64,000 bases of DNA from Tilletiaria anomala UBC 951 (taxonomy: Eukaryota > Basidiomycota > Exobasidiomycetes > Georgefischeriales > Tilletiariaceae). The stretch covers positions 1-64,000 of the forward strand of contig NW_013547014.1 of NCBI RefSeq assembly GCF_000711695.1, written 5' to 3'. Within the stretch, counting starts at the first letter, position 1, and every line of letters begins with the position of its first letter. The position numbers and the translations under genes were made by a program. Of this stretch, positions 1 to 12,100 are shown one piece after another. The notes beneath the pieces were generated by a model that saw only the letters and a program-made list of their open reading frames with translations, did not search any database and was not told where the DNA came from.

Positions 1-423
1 CCAGGCGCGCGGCGCGGCTCGCGAGCCGCAGCGGCACGACGGGCATCATGGAGGGTCTCGTCATTCACCTCATCCTCAACCTCACCGCGCTCGCATTTGC
101 GCTCCTGGCTGGCGTGGCTGGCTTCCTCTTTTCCGCGCACCAGGTTCACGTACCCGCAGACGCACCGCTCGTGGCGCTCCTGTGCACGCTCCTGCCGTAC
201 GGCGTTCTGCGCCTTTGTGCCGATACGCTGACGAATGCGTGAGTGATGACATGGTAGAGCGATAGGCTGCTGCCGCTCCGTGGAAATGACTGACGTTTGG
301 CTTGTTGCTTTGCGTAGGGTCGATACGCTGTACCTCTGCTACGCCATCGATGACACCGCAAACACTGAGCACTGCCAGAAAGCGGCGCAAGCTGTGAGAA
401 CTTCATCAATGGACATCTCATGA
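1..423 (+). CDS. 3' end of a choline-transporter-like (CTL/SLC44, Pns1-like) membrane protein
   Basis: Only the last part of the gene is in the window; the frame is open to the left edge. The final exons are 1-238 and 318-423, joined over a 79-base intron (GTGAGT...GTAG) that splits an Ala codon; the stop is TGA at 421-423. The visible protein has a hydrophobic segment (LILNLTALAFALLAGVAGFL), a second hydrophobic stretch, and then the motif VDTLYLCYAID. A similar 'VDT-hydrophobic-CY/CF-x-D' element sits just after the last transmembrane helix in CTL-family transporters. The family consists of multi-pass plasma-membrane proteins; animal members transport choline, while yeast Pns1 has no firm function. 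The gene is convergent with the R3H gene, 270 bases away. The family call rests on this short tail only, so substrate and full architecture cannot be judged. Confidence 0.65.
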
Positions 424-693
424 GTCCGAACCGCCTGACTGACAGCCCCTCTTCTACTCCCCCTACACAACAAAACCAGTTCCAGCGGACAGGCTCCTAA
501 TATCTATACCTCCACTCACGACAATGCACCTCTATGACAAGCTTCATGTATCCTAGCCAGAGACTGTATCGACCTATCGCATCCCTCTCACCATCGCGAT
601 CGAGCACTCATTCCAAGATGACGCTGGGTATGCAGGGCTGTGCAAATGCATTGCAAACGAAGAATTTTACAGTGAACATACATTTCGTGCGCC

Positions 694-3543
694 TCAATCA
701 TCGCCGGCCTTAGAGGCCACTGGCAAGTCGTGTATGGGCGTCATGCCCGTCTCGCTCGGGATGCCGATACCCGCTCCAGCGACGACGGAGCGGCTGGCAA
801 ATGTAGGACTGGCAGTACCGACGCTTCGAAGCGAAGGAGATGCGGTACCCACGCTGCGCGGCGACGTGGGCTCCACGTGTAACTCTGCCGCGGTGCCATC
901 AAAGAATCCTGCATCGGCTACTGCAGCGCCTGTGCGGCCCTCGGCCGCACCATTCACGCTGGCACTGGCGCTCGGTGCGATGCTCGAGGTGCTGCTGTCA
1001 AAACTCGCACGCGACGCCAGAGGCGGGCGCATGACCCAGTCGGGGCGTGCAGGAAGAGGATGGTGAGATGTCGAAGCTACCGACCCTGGTTTGGAGGATC
1101 GGGAAGAGGCCGAGGAAGAGGACTGGAAGGAAGAGCGAAGGGCCAAGATGAATGAGTCAGTGTTGGGGGTACACGCCGGTCTTTGCAAACGGCCACATAT
1201 CCTCACGACAACAGAGGAAGTATCATGCGAAGGGCTTTTCTTGGCAACTAGACAAAGGTCGAGACCACTTGCAGCGCTACTGGAACGGCTCGCTGCTCTT
1301 CCGCTGTAGTCTGACCCCTGCACTGAGAGGCCAGATGATGGGCTGCTCCTGCTCCTACTCGCCGGCCCGCCCATAGCAGCGTGGCCGCCCGGGTATAGGT
1401 CCGCAAGCGTGCCAGGTTGCATTGGGCTGCGACCTTGCGAGTGTGGGTAAGGCGGCACTCCGGCGCATCCAGACTGCGCATGGCCGTTCAGCGGCCCCGG
1501 AGGGCCAGCGTGCTGCGGCTGTTGCTGCTGCTGATAATGCAGCCAAGGAGCTCCCTGCGGATGCGCATACGCATGAAGAGGCTGTTGTTGCGGCTGCTGC
1601 TGCTGTTGCAGATACCCAGGATGTGTCTGCGTCATTGCGAATACAGGGACACCTTGCACAATGCCTGCCTGGTACATCCCTTGCGGGATCTGCATCGGCG
1701 TCGTCCCACCTGTCGGATCGAATCCGGGTTGCCCTTGCACAGCAGGATAGTAACCCTCGGCACCCGGGCTTGCCCCTGGGCCAGGGCTAGGTCCCGAGTA
1801 TGAGCCGCCATTGGAGATGGGAGGATAGCCGATCGGCTGTTGGCTGTACTGCACGGCGTGCGGATCATGCAGGGGGTGCCCGCCGGGATGTTGCCAGCCG
1901 GGCGGAGCTATCCCTGGCGCCGCGTGCGGTGGGTATTGCTGTTGGTAGGACCGGCTGGAAGAGGCACGGGAGGAGCAGCGGGAGGAAGAGGATGCTGTAC
2001 TGAAGGATGCTTCTGAAGGCGAGATACCGTCTAGAGGAGCCTCTGGCACATGCGGAGGCACTCGCCGATTGCCGTTTGAGGCGGCATGCCCCAAAGCACC
2101 CGAGCTGCCGTTCGGCTCGGCGCTCACTCTCCCAGATGATCTAGCCGACGGATCGAATGCAGGTGCTGATGGCCGCAAAGCTGCCTTAGACGTGATCTGT
2201 CTCCTGGTCATACCTGCCCATTCCACGTCACCCCGGAATGGCATCAAGAGCGCAGCCGCGTTTGTACCCTCTGCCACCGATGCCCCTTGCTGTTGCAGCG
2301 GTGTCTGTTGCTCGCCGTCCACCTCTTTGCCCTTGTGACTCGCCCTCGCCTTTGCTTCCGCCTCCGAGAAGCCCTGGAAGATCCGCTCCCTGGCTTCCCT
2401 GTACGCCGCCTCCCGCTCTTCGATGGTCATATTTCTGCGGTCGCGCCTGGCCCCATTCGCGCTGCCTGAGGCAGCAGATGAGCCACCATGTGACAGATCA
2501 TCCTGTGCCGAGAGATGCGGTGACTGGGCTCGAGTGGTAGAAGCGGACGGGTCGCGGCGCATGATTTTGAAGGCTTGGGGCCTGGTGGCGGGAGCAGATT
2601 GCACTTCAGGAGGAACCAGTGCTGTCGCTCTTACTGATGGCAGGGTGTGTGGGCTTCCGATAGCAATGAGGAAGACGAGCGCACTTAAGCTTGTTGATCT
2701 TTTTGCATTCTCACGACATTGATACTCACATGTTAGAATCAGTTCGCTTGGTCAAGCAAACAGCCTTCGTGTGCGGGTCGATAGAGTGTACCAAGAGGAA
2801 TTGGTCCGCAAGGCGATGTACGAGAAGGCGCTGGTACGAATTCATCAAAGGCAGCTCCCAAGAGGTTCGTCTGTAAACATCGCAAAAGTGAGACATTAGC
2901 ATTTCCTTTCTGTCGTCGGAGCCACCGCTGCCAAGCTCTGGTAAACTTACTCGGCGTCTCTGACAAAGCCGATCATGTCGATCTCCTGCTTGATGACAAA
3001 CGCTCTGTCCCTTCCATTCCGCAGAGCACTTATCAGCGTCGGATCGAGTTCCGGAACGCCTGTCACTGTGGCTGCCCCTGAGGCAGGTGCTTGGTCGGGC
3101 ACAATAGCCGCGCCAGTCGATGAAGGACTTCGCGCTGACGAGCTATCCGAGCCCTTGACACCTTCCTGAGAGTCGCCATGTAGTCGCAAAGCAGATAAAG
3201 CATTGCTCAGCTGACTCGAGTCCACCCCACCGCCCGAGGCCGCCAAGGTTTCAGGTGGCTGCTTCGTTGTAGCTGGACCGGGTTGGCTCTGTCCGTTTAC
3301 GCCCGACGCCTCTCCTGCGCCCAGTGATACCTGTGCTTCCAGCAGAAGCGGCGCAGATGGAGCTTGAGTATCTGGCGGCTGCGGTCTTTTCAGGACCTTG
3401 AGTGCATTTGGCTTGGCCGCCGCGGCCATCGAAAAGATGGGAGGAACCTGCGCGTGTGCTTGGGTGTGCTCGAATGCATGGGGTATGATGCCATCTGGAG
3501 CTCCGGCCGCTGTGCTCGGCCCCGATTCTATTGAAATGTCCAT
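694..3543 (-). CDS. R3H and SUZ domain RNA-binding protein
   Basis: Exons on the minus strand are 3543-2951, 2870-2730 and 2653-694, giving about 897 residues. The R3H domain (about residues 175-245) is assembled across the first two introns and contains RLLVHRLADQF, the Arg-x-x-x-His nucleic-acid-binding core. It is followed by the linker IPHTLPSVRATALVPP and KIMRRDPS, typical of R3H-SUZ proteins. The SUZ segment lies near residues 320-345 (EAAYREARERIFQGFSE). The rest is low-complexity Gln/Pro/Gly/Ser. Family members bind single-stranded RNA or DNA and are linked to mRNA regulation. The start at 3543 is the first plausible ATG upstream of the conserved region; an in-frame ATG (MQQWAF) lies a little further upstream. 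A further in-frame intron of 84 bases (1206-1123) has good borders and may be spliced out, which would shorten the protein by 28 residues. Confidence 0.8.
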
Positions 3544-4400
3544 GACAGCCGGGCCAACGTAGTGGGAGCGGGTAGAGTGGTGGTTGGTTAGAGGCAGAAA
3601 TGCCCACTGCTGCATGCGAGGAGGTTTTTGCGTTATCGGCGCGGCATGATCCAGCGACAGCCCACAGTCCCACACGTCTTTGGAATATCAGACGTCTCAG
3701 TGGTAGTTCGGGCTGATTGTCGACAGGCACACAGGAAACCCTCTCGAAGAAGCCTGGCCCTTGGCGGTGGAAAGACCGCACCCAGCTGCAGCAAAAGTCG
3801 CTGGCTGGTCCGCTACGATGGTGAAGCGGCGGCACAAGGAGTAGGAAAGGTGAGGGCACGCTCGAACTCAGTGCAACCAACTAGGAGACTGGCCCTTGTT
3901 TGATACGAGTGGATCTTTGCGGCGCTCGCCGGTGCTGAATCAAACTCAAGTGATGATGATGTTGTTGATGGTGTGGTCCTTCTGAGTGTGAAGCAGGGAT
4001 TCCCTCAATCGATCAATTGATGGAAGTCAGGAGAGAGAGAAGAAGAAGCACGGGTGACTGCTCTACTGCCTCTTTCCGTTCCGCCCGCCCTCCCCCAGCC
4101 AGACTCTCTCCCACTTTTCCGCTCATGCGACCTGTCGACATCACTTGCAGCTAAATGACCTCGCCATCATCAACAGCACCTCGCGCATTCTGCTCTTGCC
4201 CGGTCATCTCCCTCCAGGTCCAACGGTGCGTTGCTCTTGTCTGCACGCAGTGTCGAGGCTCCAGCGTCGTCAGCGCTTCGCTGGAAAAACGGGCTTCTAC
4301 CCGCAGCTCCTGCCATTTCTCCAGCGCCGGGTTTGGCTGAACAAGATCTTCAGAAGGCCATATCACCACCCTCACACGACCTCGACACGCATCGCCCATC
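3544..4400. promoter_or_regulatory. Divergent intergenic region between the R3H-SUZ and deubiquitinase genes
   Basis: About 860 bases separate the two divergent start codons. The stretch holds a short (GAT)n/(TTG)n-like patch near 3950-3975 and a purine-rich GAGAGAGA tract near 4031-4040. It should contain both promoters and 5' leaders. Open frames here have no recognisable similarity and no supporting structure. No defined operator or TATA box could be assigned. Confidence 0.4.
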
Positions 4401-7400
4401 ATGGCCTCCGCGGCAGTGGCAAGCTCTATGGCGCCAGAGAAAAGCTGTCAAGAGCCCGTAGCAGGGCCATCGACCCCGCCTCCAGCACATCCATATGCCG
4501 CGACAGCCGCATCATCGCCATCTCTGCTGGCATATTCAGCGAACAACTGCACCAATCCCAGCGGCTTTCGGTTCGACGACTCGCACTTGTCACTGAGCGT
4601 TGCCTCAGCTAAAAACATCATCTTCACGCCCGAGAACCCTCCGCTCAGGTCTTTGACACCTCGACAGAGGGAAAAGTCCGCACTTCGCGGCCCAGAAAGC
4701 CGGGCCTCCAGCCTGGCAGCTGTATCGCCACATTCGAGTTTTGCGGGCCAGTCCTCACATCATTTATCAGAGATTCATGCCGAAAGTCTTCCCACACTCA
4801 CCTTCCGAAGAGGAAATGATGTGGCAGGCACCCTGTCCATTTCAGAAAAAGCGCCGATACCACGCAGCCGCGCGTTAGGCGTCACAATATCACATACAGC
4901 CCGCCCTCACCCCAAGGTGATCCCAAACCAAGAGCCCCTGTCGCGCTATACTATCCAACTAGCGCAAGAGAAACGTCTCGGACGGAGAGCGCAGTCGGAG
5001 AGGGTCCGTTCTGGCACGGTCAAAGACTTGTCTGCGTCCACACACAGCCTGCCGGGCGATTACTCACAGCAGCGTCAACCAACCGCCTCTTCGCAGCTGT
5101 CCAGTCCGACTTCGACAGCGTCGTCAAGCGCAAGAGCTGCTGCTGCACCCAAGTCTTCCGCATGGGGTGCACCGCGATCGTGGGCCGAACTCACATCGCG
5201 CGGGGGGAGAGCAGGCGGCGGCGTCGGAGCCAGATTGGGCAACAGCTCGTCGGCGCTCAACGACGGCGTCAATCCAGGTGCTTGCGCCGGGACCGTGACG
5301 GGTGCAAATACACCAGCGTGCTCCATTGCGTCGGCCGTCGCGTCGTCTATCGTGACTGAAACGACGCCCAACACGAACGCGAACTCGCAGGCGAGCAGCG
5401 CGGTCACCAGTCCCGTGCTTATGTCCGCGTCGGCCATGCTCGTGCCGCCGCTATCGATCCACGAGCCACAGGCTGGCGGCGCGAATCGTGCACCGGGCGG
5501 CGCTCACAACGTCAGGCAGAAGATGGGGCTGGAAGCTGCGCTTGTGGAGAGTCACCTGCAGTTCAGAGCGCCGGTCACCCTCCCGAGGGGTTTGGTGAAC
5601 ACCGGCAATCTCTGCTTTGCCAATTCGGTACGTTTGCGACATGCGCTGGAGTAGGACGCTGTTGGTGCACATGCTGACGCCGGAGTTTCTCCTTGATTCG
5701 CGCAGATCCTCCAAGCTTTAGTCTTCTGCGCTCCATTCTACAACCTCCTTATTACCATTGGCAAAGAGCTGCCGCACGATTTTGCCAATCGCACCCCCCT
5801 GATTGATGCAACGTGAGTAAGGACGAAGTCTTGTTATCAGCAGAGCTTTTCACGGCTCACTTCTCCGGTCTTCCTTCTGCCGGTCGCATACAGGATCCAA
5901 TTCGTCAGAGAATTTCCTGTCATTGGCAGTGTCGACAGTACGGCGCAGGAGCTGGTATCAGCATCCGAGCCATTCGCACCAGAATATATCTACGAAGCCA
6001 TGCGTCTGAAGAAGCGCTTTGATGCTATGCGGGTAAGCCTATGGAGTGCGCTCAGTGAAGGTCTGCAGTACGCTGACTGTGCCCTTACAATGGCTGTTCT
6101 AAATTTTAGCGAGGGCACCAGGAAGATGCGGAAGAGTTCCTCGGATTCTTCCTTGATTCCTTGCATGAGGAGCTGCTGTACGCTATCCAGAGAGCCAACG
6201 CCAAGCTTGCGGCCAATGGCATCCTCAGCAAGATGTCGGTCGCAGAAAAGACACTGAATGGGCTCAGCGGCTTTAGTGACGAGCAACTGGCCGACATGGG
6301 TCTCGGGCTAGCATCGAGGGATGATGCCAGCAGCGACATCAGCGAGCGCGAAGTGGTCCGCCCCGTCAGTCCGTCCGAGGAAGGGTGGATGGAAGTCGGC
6401 CAGAAAGGCAAGACGAGCTTTACGCGCACGACCTCAACGAGCGACTCACCGATCACGCACATCTTCGGCGGGAAACTCCGCTCGGTGCTTCGCACGCCTG
6501 GAGCTAAGGACAGCGTCACGCTCGAGCCGTACCAACCGCTGCAGCTGGACATCCAGCCGGCGCGCGTGCACACGATCGAGGATGCATTGCGCAACTTGAC
6601 TGAGCCCGAGACGATCCCTGGGGTGTACTCACCTAGTCGCGATGCGATCGTCGACGCCACGAAGCAGGTTTTCATCGAGAGCTTGCCGCCGGTGCTGGTG
6701 CTGCACCTCAAGCGGTTCGTGTATGATGAGATTGGAGGGGTGCAGAAGGACAGCAAGGAAATTGGGTATGACACAGTGCTGGATGTTGCTTCCGAGGTAA
6801 TCAGTCCTACACGCAGGGCTGATACTATCACGCGATATAGGCTCTTTGGAGGTGAATCACGGAAAGAGATCTCCAGATGACATGCGGAAATCTCACTAGC
6901 CCCGCTGCATTTCACAGTTGTCTACCATCACGGTCGCTACGCAACCGGCGGGCATTACACTGTCGACGTTCTGCGCCAGGATTCGCAACAGTGGGTCCAC
7001 ATCGACGACACGAACATCTCGCCGATCCAGGTGGACCAGGTGCGGCGCGTCAAGCAGCGTGACTCGAACGATTTTGTGCAACGTGGACCGAGCAGCGCGT
7101 CTGGCCATGAAGGACTGGCGTATTTGCTTTTCTACAAGCGTGAGGAGTTGGCGGAGAGCGCGACAGTGCGCGAAGGGGACGCGTTGCGAAACCCGGCCAA
7201 GGTCAACGGGCATGGGCATATGTACACGAAGCCTTCTTTTAAGCAAGCCGCTAAGGCTTTTGCGCCGAAACAAGCGACTCAGAGTCCCAAGGCCGCGCCA
7301 GTAACTCCAGCTGATGTCGCTTTCGGGCCTACTCTCTCCGCCACCGCCGTTCCTGGCGCAAAACCGCGGCCGCCAGGTGCGCCGCCACCGAAAAAGGGAG

Positions 7401-7432
7401 CACCAAGATCGAAAGTCAAGGTGCAATCCTGA
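4401..7432 (+). CDS. UBP3: Ubiquitin carboxyl-terminal hydrolase, Ubp3/USP10 type
   Basis: Exons 4401-5627, 5706-5812, 5894-6032, 6110-6851 and 6918-7432 give 909 residues, very close to yeast Ubp3 (912). A Ser/Ala-rich, probably disordered N-terminus of about 390 residues precedes the USP catalytic domain. The Cys box is GLVNTGNLCFANS with nucleophile Cys405; the first intron falls directly after it. QEDAEEFLGFFLDSLHEEL follows as the usual second block. The His box VVYHHGRYATGGHYTVDV carries catalytic His751, and WVHIDD supplies the Asp (about 768). PPVLVLHLKRFVYD is the conserved core strand. Family members remove ubiquitin from substrates; Ubp3 with its cofactor Bre5 acts on COPII/COPI coat proteins and in ribophagy, while USP10 acts with G3BP. 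The tail after about residue 800 is Ala/Pro/Lys-rich. The catalytic residues look intact. Confidence 0.88.
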
Positions 7433-7688
7433 TGTCATCAGCATAACACCGTGCCGCGGATTGTTGCATGTCTCTAGATCATGCTCGCCGCCAGCATTCG
7501 GCCTTTCAGAGATTTTCCAATTCCCACGCTTATTACTACACATCGTACGGAGCTCACCCCTGCATTCCATCGAATGCTGTCTTAGAATCAATCGAATTCT
7601 GCAGTTCATACATTTTTTCGAAGCCCGGAGGGGGGATTCTTACAAAGCGCATTGAAATGACCTCGGCTAAACATGCTTTGAAACACCC

Positions 7689-8733
7689 TTAGACCTGAGA
7701 GCCGCGGGTAAGGTAGGCTTTCTGTGGGGTTCAGGCAGGCATGAAGAAGCGCGCATGTCAGCCGAACTAGATGAGGTAGTTGGGATGTGGAACACGGAGT
7801 ACACACCATGCCATGTGTAGCGAGCTCTTGCTTGGCTTGTGCAAAAGTGTGGCCCTGCTCGTGGTTGTGTTTCCAGATCTCCCTAAAGTACCAGAGGTTC
7901 CCTAGTCCTTGAACGGCGACCATGATAGTGTTGATGGTTGCAAATATGCCAGCTAGGATGCGAGAGCTGCTAAAGCTGGAGATGACGGTAATGATTCCTG
8001 CACAGCCTGTCGATGGGATCCCGATTAGAGAGTACGCCGAGTATGCGAGGTGGAAGCCCATGAAGAGGAAGTACACGTAGTACCACAAAGAGTTTTCCGT
8101 ATTGAAAGCGTTGTATGCTGGTCGATACCACAGCAGGAAGGCGAGGGTGGTGAGGATGGGGAAGTAGACAATGCTTGATATCATGTCTCTCGCACCGTCA
8201 CGCGCGCCAGAGACGAGTAGGAAGATACAAGCGAGCATGTTGATGCACAACGAGGCCGACCAGAGCATCCAAAGAAGGTAGAGGTGCCTGACGACCTGTT
8301 GTGACTCAGGAGGAATCTCCACATCGATATCGTGATAGATCAGCGGATAGACTAAAATAACCGCATCCAATCAGCACGAGATAAAGAGAGAAGTATGCCC
8401 ATGAATTAGTTCGTGCTTACAAAAAGGCCAATTATTCCGTCCGTGCTTCTTGATGTGGTCCGCCCGACTCTGCAAGTCTCGCTCCCTCTGCTCGAGCTCG
8501 CGCTCTCTCCGCTCGATTTCCGCGAGTCTCGCGGCATCACTTTGGCCAGCACCGCCGCTTCCAAGATCCACACCGCTACCACTGTGTCCATACCCATCCT
8601 CCTCGAAAGCCATCGACTTGCTGCTGCCTACATCTTCGTAGGCACGGTTACCGGATGAGAGAGCACCTTGTACGCTCGGGTCCGCGAACGGGTTTGCGTC
8701 CAGCGCGTTGCGGTCGGCAAATGGATCCGCCAT
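7689..8733 (-). CDS. Secretory carrier-associated membrane protein (SCAMP)
   Basis: Exons 8733-8421, 8351-7807 and 7721-7689 encode 296 residues. The N-terminus carries NPF motifs (ALDANPFADPS), used by SCAMPs to bind EH-domain endocytic adaptors. A charged coiled coil follows (RLAEIERRERELEQRERDL). Next is the family signature NWPFFYPLIYHDI, interrupted by the first intron, and then four hydrophobic spans between about residues 125 and 255. The tail is short (MKAYLTRGSQV) and is reached only by splicing the last intron; without it the frame runs into an unrelated extension. SCAMPs are tetraspanning proteins of the trans-Golgi and endosomes that act in vesicle recycling. The length matches fungal and animal members. 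Confidence 0.88.
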
Positions 8734-9145
8734 GCTTGTGAATTTACGCTGCGTGTGCGCTCACTGCCTAGTGTTGTCGAAGAGCCTACCACTCAAAATA
8801 CTCACAGATAGACAGTTGCAAGGACATACAACTCAAGAGCTCTTGTCATATGCACTCAACCTTGCTATGCATACGGCATACACCAGTCCCGAAAGGCTGA
8901 AAGGGTGCCGCGCCGAAGGCGTGTTGTTGAGCGGCGTGACATGTTTTACAACATATCTGCCTCAAGAGTTGCGAGAACAGCGACAAGTACTGGCCACAGC
9001 TCACAAGCTCGTCAGCGTATACGCTACTCCCACTACATATTGCATTGGTACGAACTTCTGCTTGTCCAAGCCGCTAAACTGTGCCTTGAATCGACGAGCT
9101 TGCTTCCCGTCGAGCGAGGACGCGGCATGAGCTGCCATAGTCAAT
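8734..9145. promoter_or_regulatory. Divergent promoter region, SCAMP / RSC4-like
   Basis: About 410 bases lie between the divergent starts. No repeat or defined binding site stands out. The right half is overlapped by a minus-strand open frame (9357-9001) that may be a small gene and is discussed in the findings. Confidence 0.35.
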
Positions 9146-12100
9146 ATGCCCCCCAAGCCGACAAGTGGGCTATCCGCTGAAAATGTGAGTGCTGCGCGTC
9201 TGCATCGTCCATCCCGCGACGCGTTTTTGTGTTCGTTGGTCGCCACAACGCGTCCAGGTCTCTGGGATGCTCCAAGGAGGGTGGTAGCAGGATATTTCGC
9301 CTTGAAACGCGTCACCATCCTTTGAATTGGTGACTGTTGCTGGCTGGACGCGAGCAAATGCTCACGTGTGACTATGCACGCACCATATTGCTCATCGATG
9401 CGGTTGAGCAGGTGTGTGATATGCCTGGCGACAATGACCTGCTGGGAATGACGAGTGGCAGCAAGGAGACGCCGTCGTCGTCCTTGGAGCGCAGTATGAC
9501 TGCGACATGCATGGAATTGTCTCCGTCTCCCAATAAACCTTGCTATCTTGGAATCTCACAGTCCGCGTGCTGATCCCATCGCTTGCGACCTACTGGTTCT
9601 ACCACGTTGCAAATGTAGATTGTGGAAGGAGGTAGACAACGAAAGCGAATCAAGCTTGTCGATCACAAGGGGGACGCATCTGCTGCAGATCAAAGCTCAT
9701 CCTCCATAGCAAGCAATGACGCAGCTGGCTCGTCCTCGGCAGGAGCCGGCGGGCATGGGGCACAGGGCGATGCAGAGACAGCCTTCATACAAGGCAAGCA
9801 GCTGCTTGAAGTTATTCTAAACGCACTAGAGTGAGTTCAGATTAAATCCATGTACCCTCCCAGCTCCTGCTGACTGTTTGCCCACCAGCCCGGAGAACTA
9901 CCTTATCGCAGAACCCTTTATGCGGCTTCCCAGCTCGGAGTTGTACCCTGATTACTACCAAGTGATCAAGCGGCCGCTGTCATTGGAGGAAGTGGTCGAC
10001 AAGCTGCATGCGCGCAGCTATACGTCTCTCGACGACTTGCGGCAAGACTGTGAGACGATTTGCAACAACGCCAAGCGATACAACCAAAAGGAAAGCACTA
10101 TTTGGGTACTTGCGAAGAGATTGCATGCCCTCGTCAAAGACACGCACATTTCCCTTGTTGAAGATGGAGCGGTGCCGGAAGCCCTGACACCCGCTACTGT
10201 CACACACGACCCATCAGATCCGGACGTAGTCCGACATTTTTTGGATGGTGGAAGACCCAGAAAGCGGATTCGGCTCGTGGAATCGGCCAAACTCTCCACC
10301 GTTGCTGCAGCTTCGCCGGCGCCATCGGCCGTGAGCGAGGTGAATAATGCACATAATGGACCCGCAGACGAAGACCCAAAGAAAGTATTCAAGCAGGGAA
10401 TACAGCTGCTGGAGGTTCTGCTAAATGCATTAGAGTAAGTGCTTCCCCAGTACGCCGAGGTGTTGCTCGTCGATGCTGACATGGTCTATCCGCGCAGTCC
10501 TGATCGGTTCCTCATTGCCGAGCCCTTCATGACGCTTCCGTCACGAGAGCTCTACCCTGATTACTATCAGATTATCAAGCGCCCGATTGCTTTTGAGGAG
10601 ATTGTCGACAAACTGCATGAAAGAAGCTACAAGAGCCTGGACGAGTTAAAGCACGACTGCGAGACGATTTGCAATAACGCCAAGCGGTACAACCTGAGGG
10701 ACAGTACGATTTGGGTTCTTGCCAAGCGCTTGCATGTGGGTCGTATTCAGCGTATTGGTTACACGGGTTGAGGTATGCTGATTTGATTCGCTTGATGACA
10801 TCCGTCAGTCACTCGTCAAAGATGCGCATGCTGGCCTCGTCGAGAACGGCGCTGTGCCCTCGGAGCTCAGACCTGCCGCGGTCATGCACAACCCTTCAGA
10901 TCTTCAAGTAGTGCGCAAATTTGATCCTAACGCTGGCATGGAAGACGATGCAGAAGACGAGGAAGGCGAGAGCGGGGAAGTCAAAGGAAAGGGAGGGCGA
11001 AAAGGCGCGAAAGGCAAGCTAGCGAAAGGAAAGGAAATACAGGAGGAGCCAGAGGACATGTCTGCAGTGTTGGACTGTGCCACTGCACCTGGAGGGAAAA
11101 CAAAAATCACCATTCGTCCGCCGAAGAAGAGCTTGGACTCGGCTGCCGTTTCTTCAGGCGCTTTTGCGAGCGCGGATGGCCTCAAAGCACAAGAAGAGCA
11201 GGCGAAAGTCAAAGGGAATGACCCAGCAAGGGGTGCGGCAATCGCTCCGGCTGAGGGCAGCTCCTTCTCAGAGCAAGACATTGGCCGTGAGGTGAAGCTC
11301 GGGGCTCTGGAGGTACAAGCAGCGTCCCCTATCAGCGCTGGCGAATGTAACCAAGACAGAAAGGAGAAGAACGGCACAGAAGAAGTGCAACAAGGGGTTC
11401 AGTTGGCCTCCACCGGCCTAGCTGTGAGCTCGGTGGGATTCGGCTCGAAGCAGAAAGATCCGGAAAAGGAAAGAGACAAGGAAAAGGAGAAGGAAATGTC
11501 GCGCAATGTCGCACGGGGCAAATACCTCAAAGTTGCGCTCAAGGCTTGGCTCAAGAGCGTTCAAGACCTGGTTCGGCCGGACGGCTCGTCCGTCACAGAA
11601 TTTTTCCAATCGTTGCCATCCAAGTCAGAATATCCGGACTACTACAAGGTCATTCCCAAGCCAGTGTCCTTGTATGAGATCGAGGTGAGAGAGTTGGTAG
11701 CGTGTCAGGTCCACAGGGTCCATGTCTGAAATGTGCTTTCCGTGTCGCTCCTTCGAATTCCAGAGCAAAATGCAATCCAAGACGTTCATGAACGGCTATG
11801 CACTGCACAAGGATCTTATGCAGATGCTGGACAACGCACAATTTTACAATGAGGAGGGCTCCTTGGTTTGGTTAGACGCTCAAAGGATACGAGTGAGTGG
11901 CCTCGAACCTTAGGGTGATGCTTCGAGGCTGACCAGGTGCGCACGCCCGGCCCTCGTAGCTGCACATCGAGCAAAAAGCCGTTCCACAATTTTTGTCAGA
12001 AGGCTTCACGCTAAATGAGGAAGACGTGCGCAACTCTGCGGTCCCCGGCGAGCTAGGGGTGGTGCGGCATGGAGATGCGAAGAGCCGCGACTCCTCGGAA

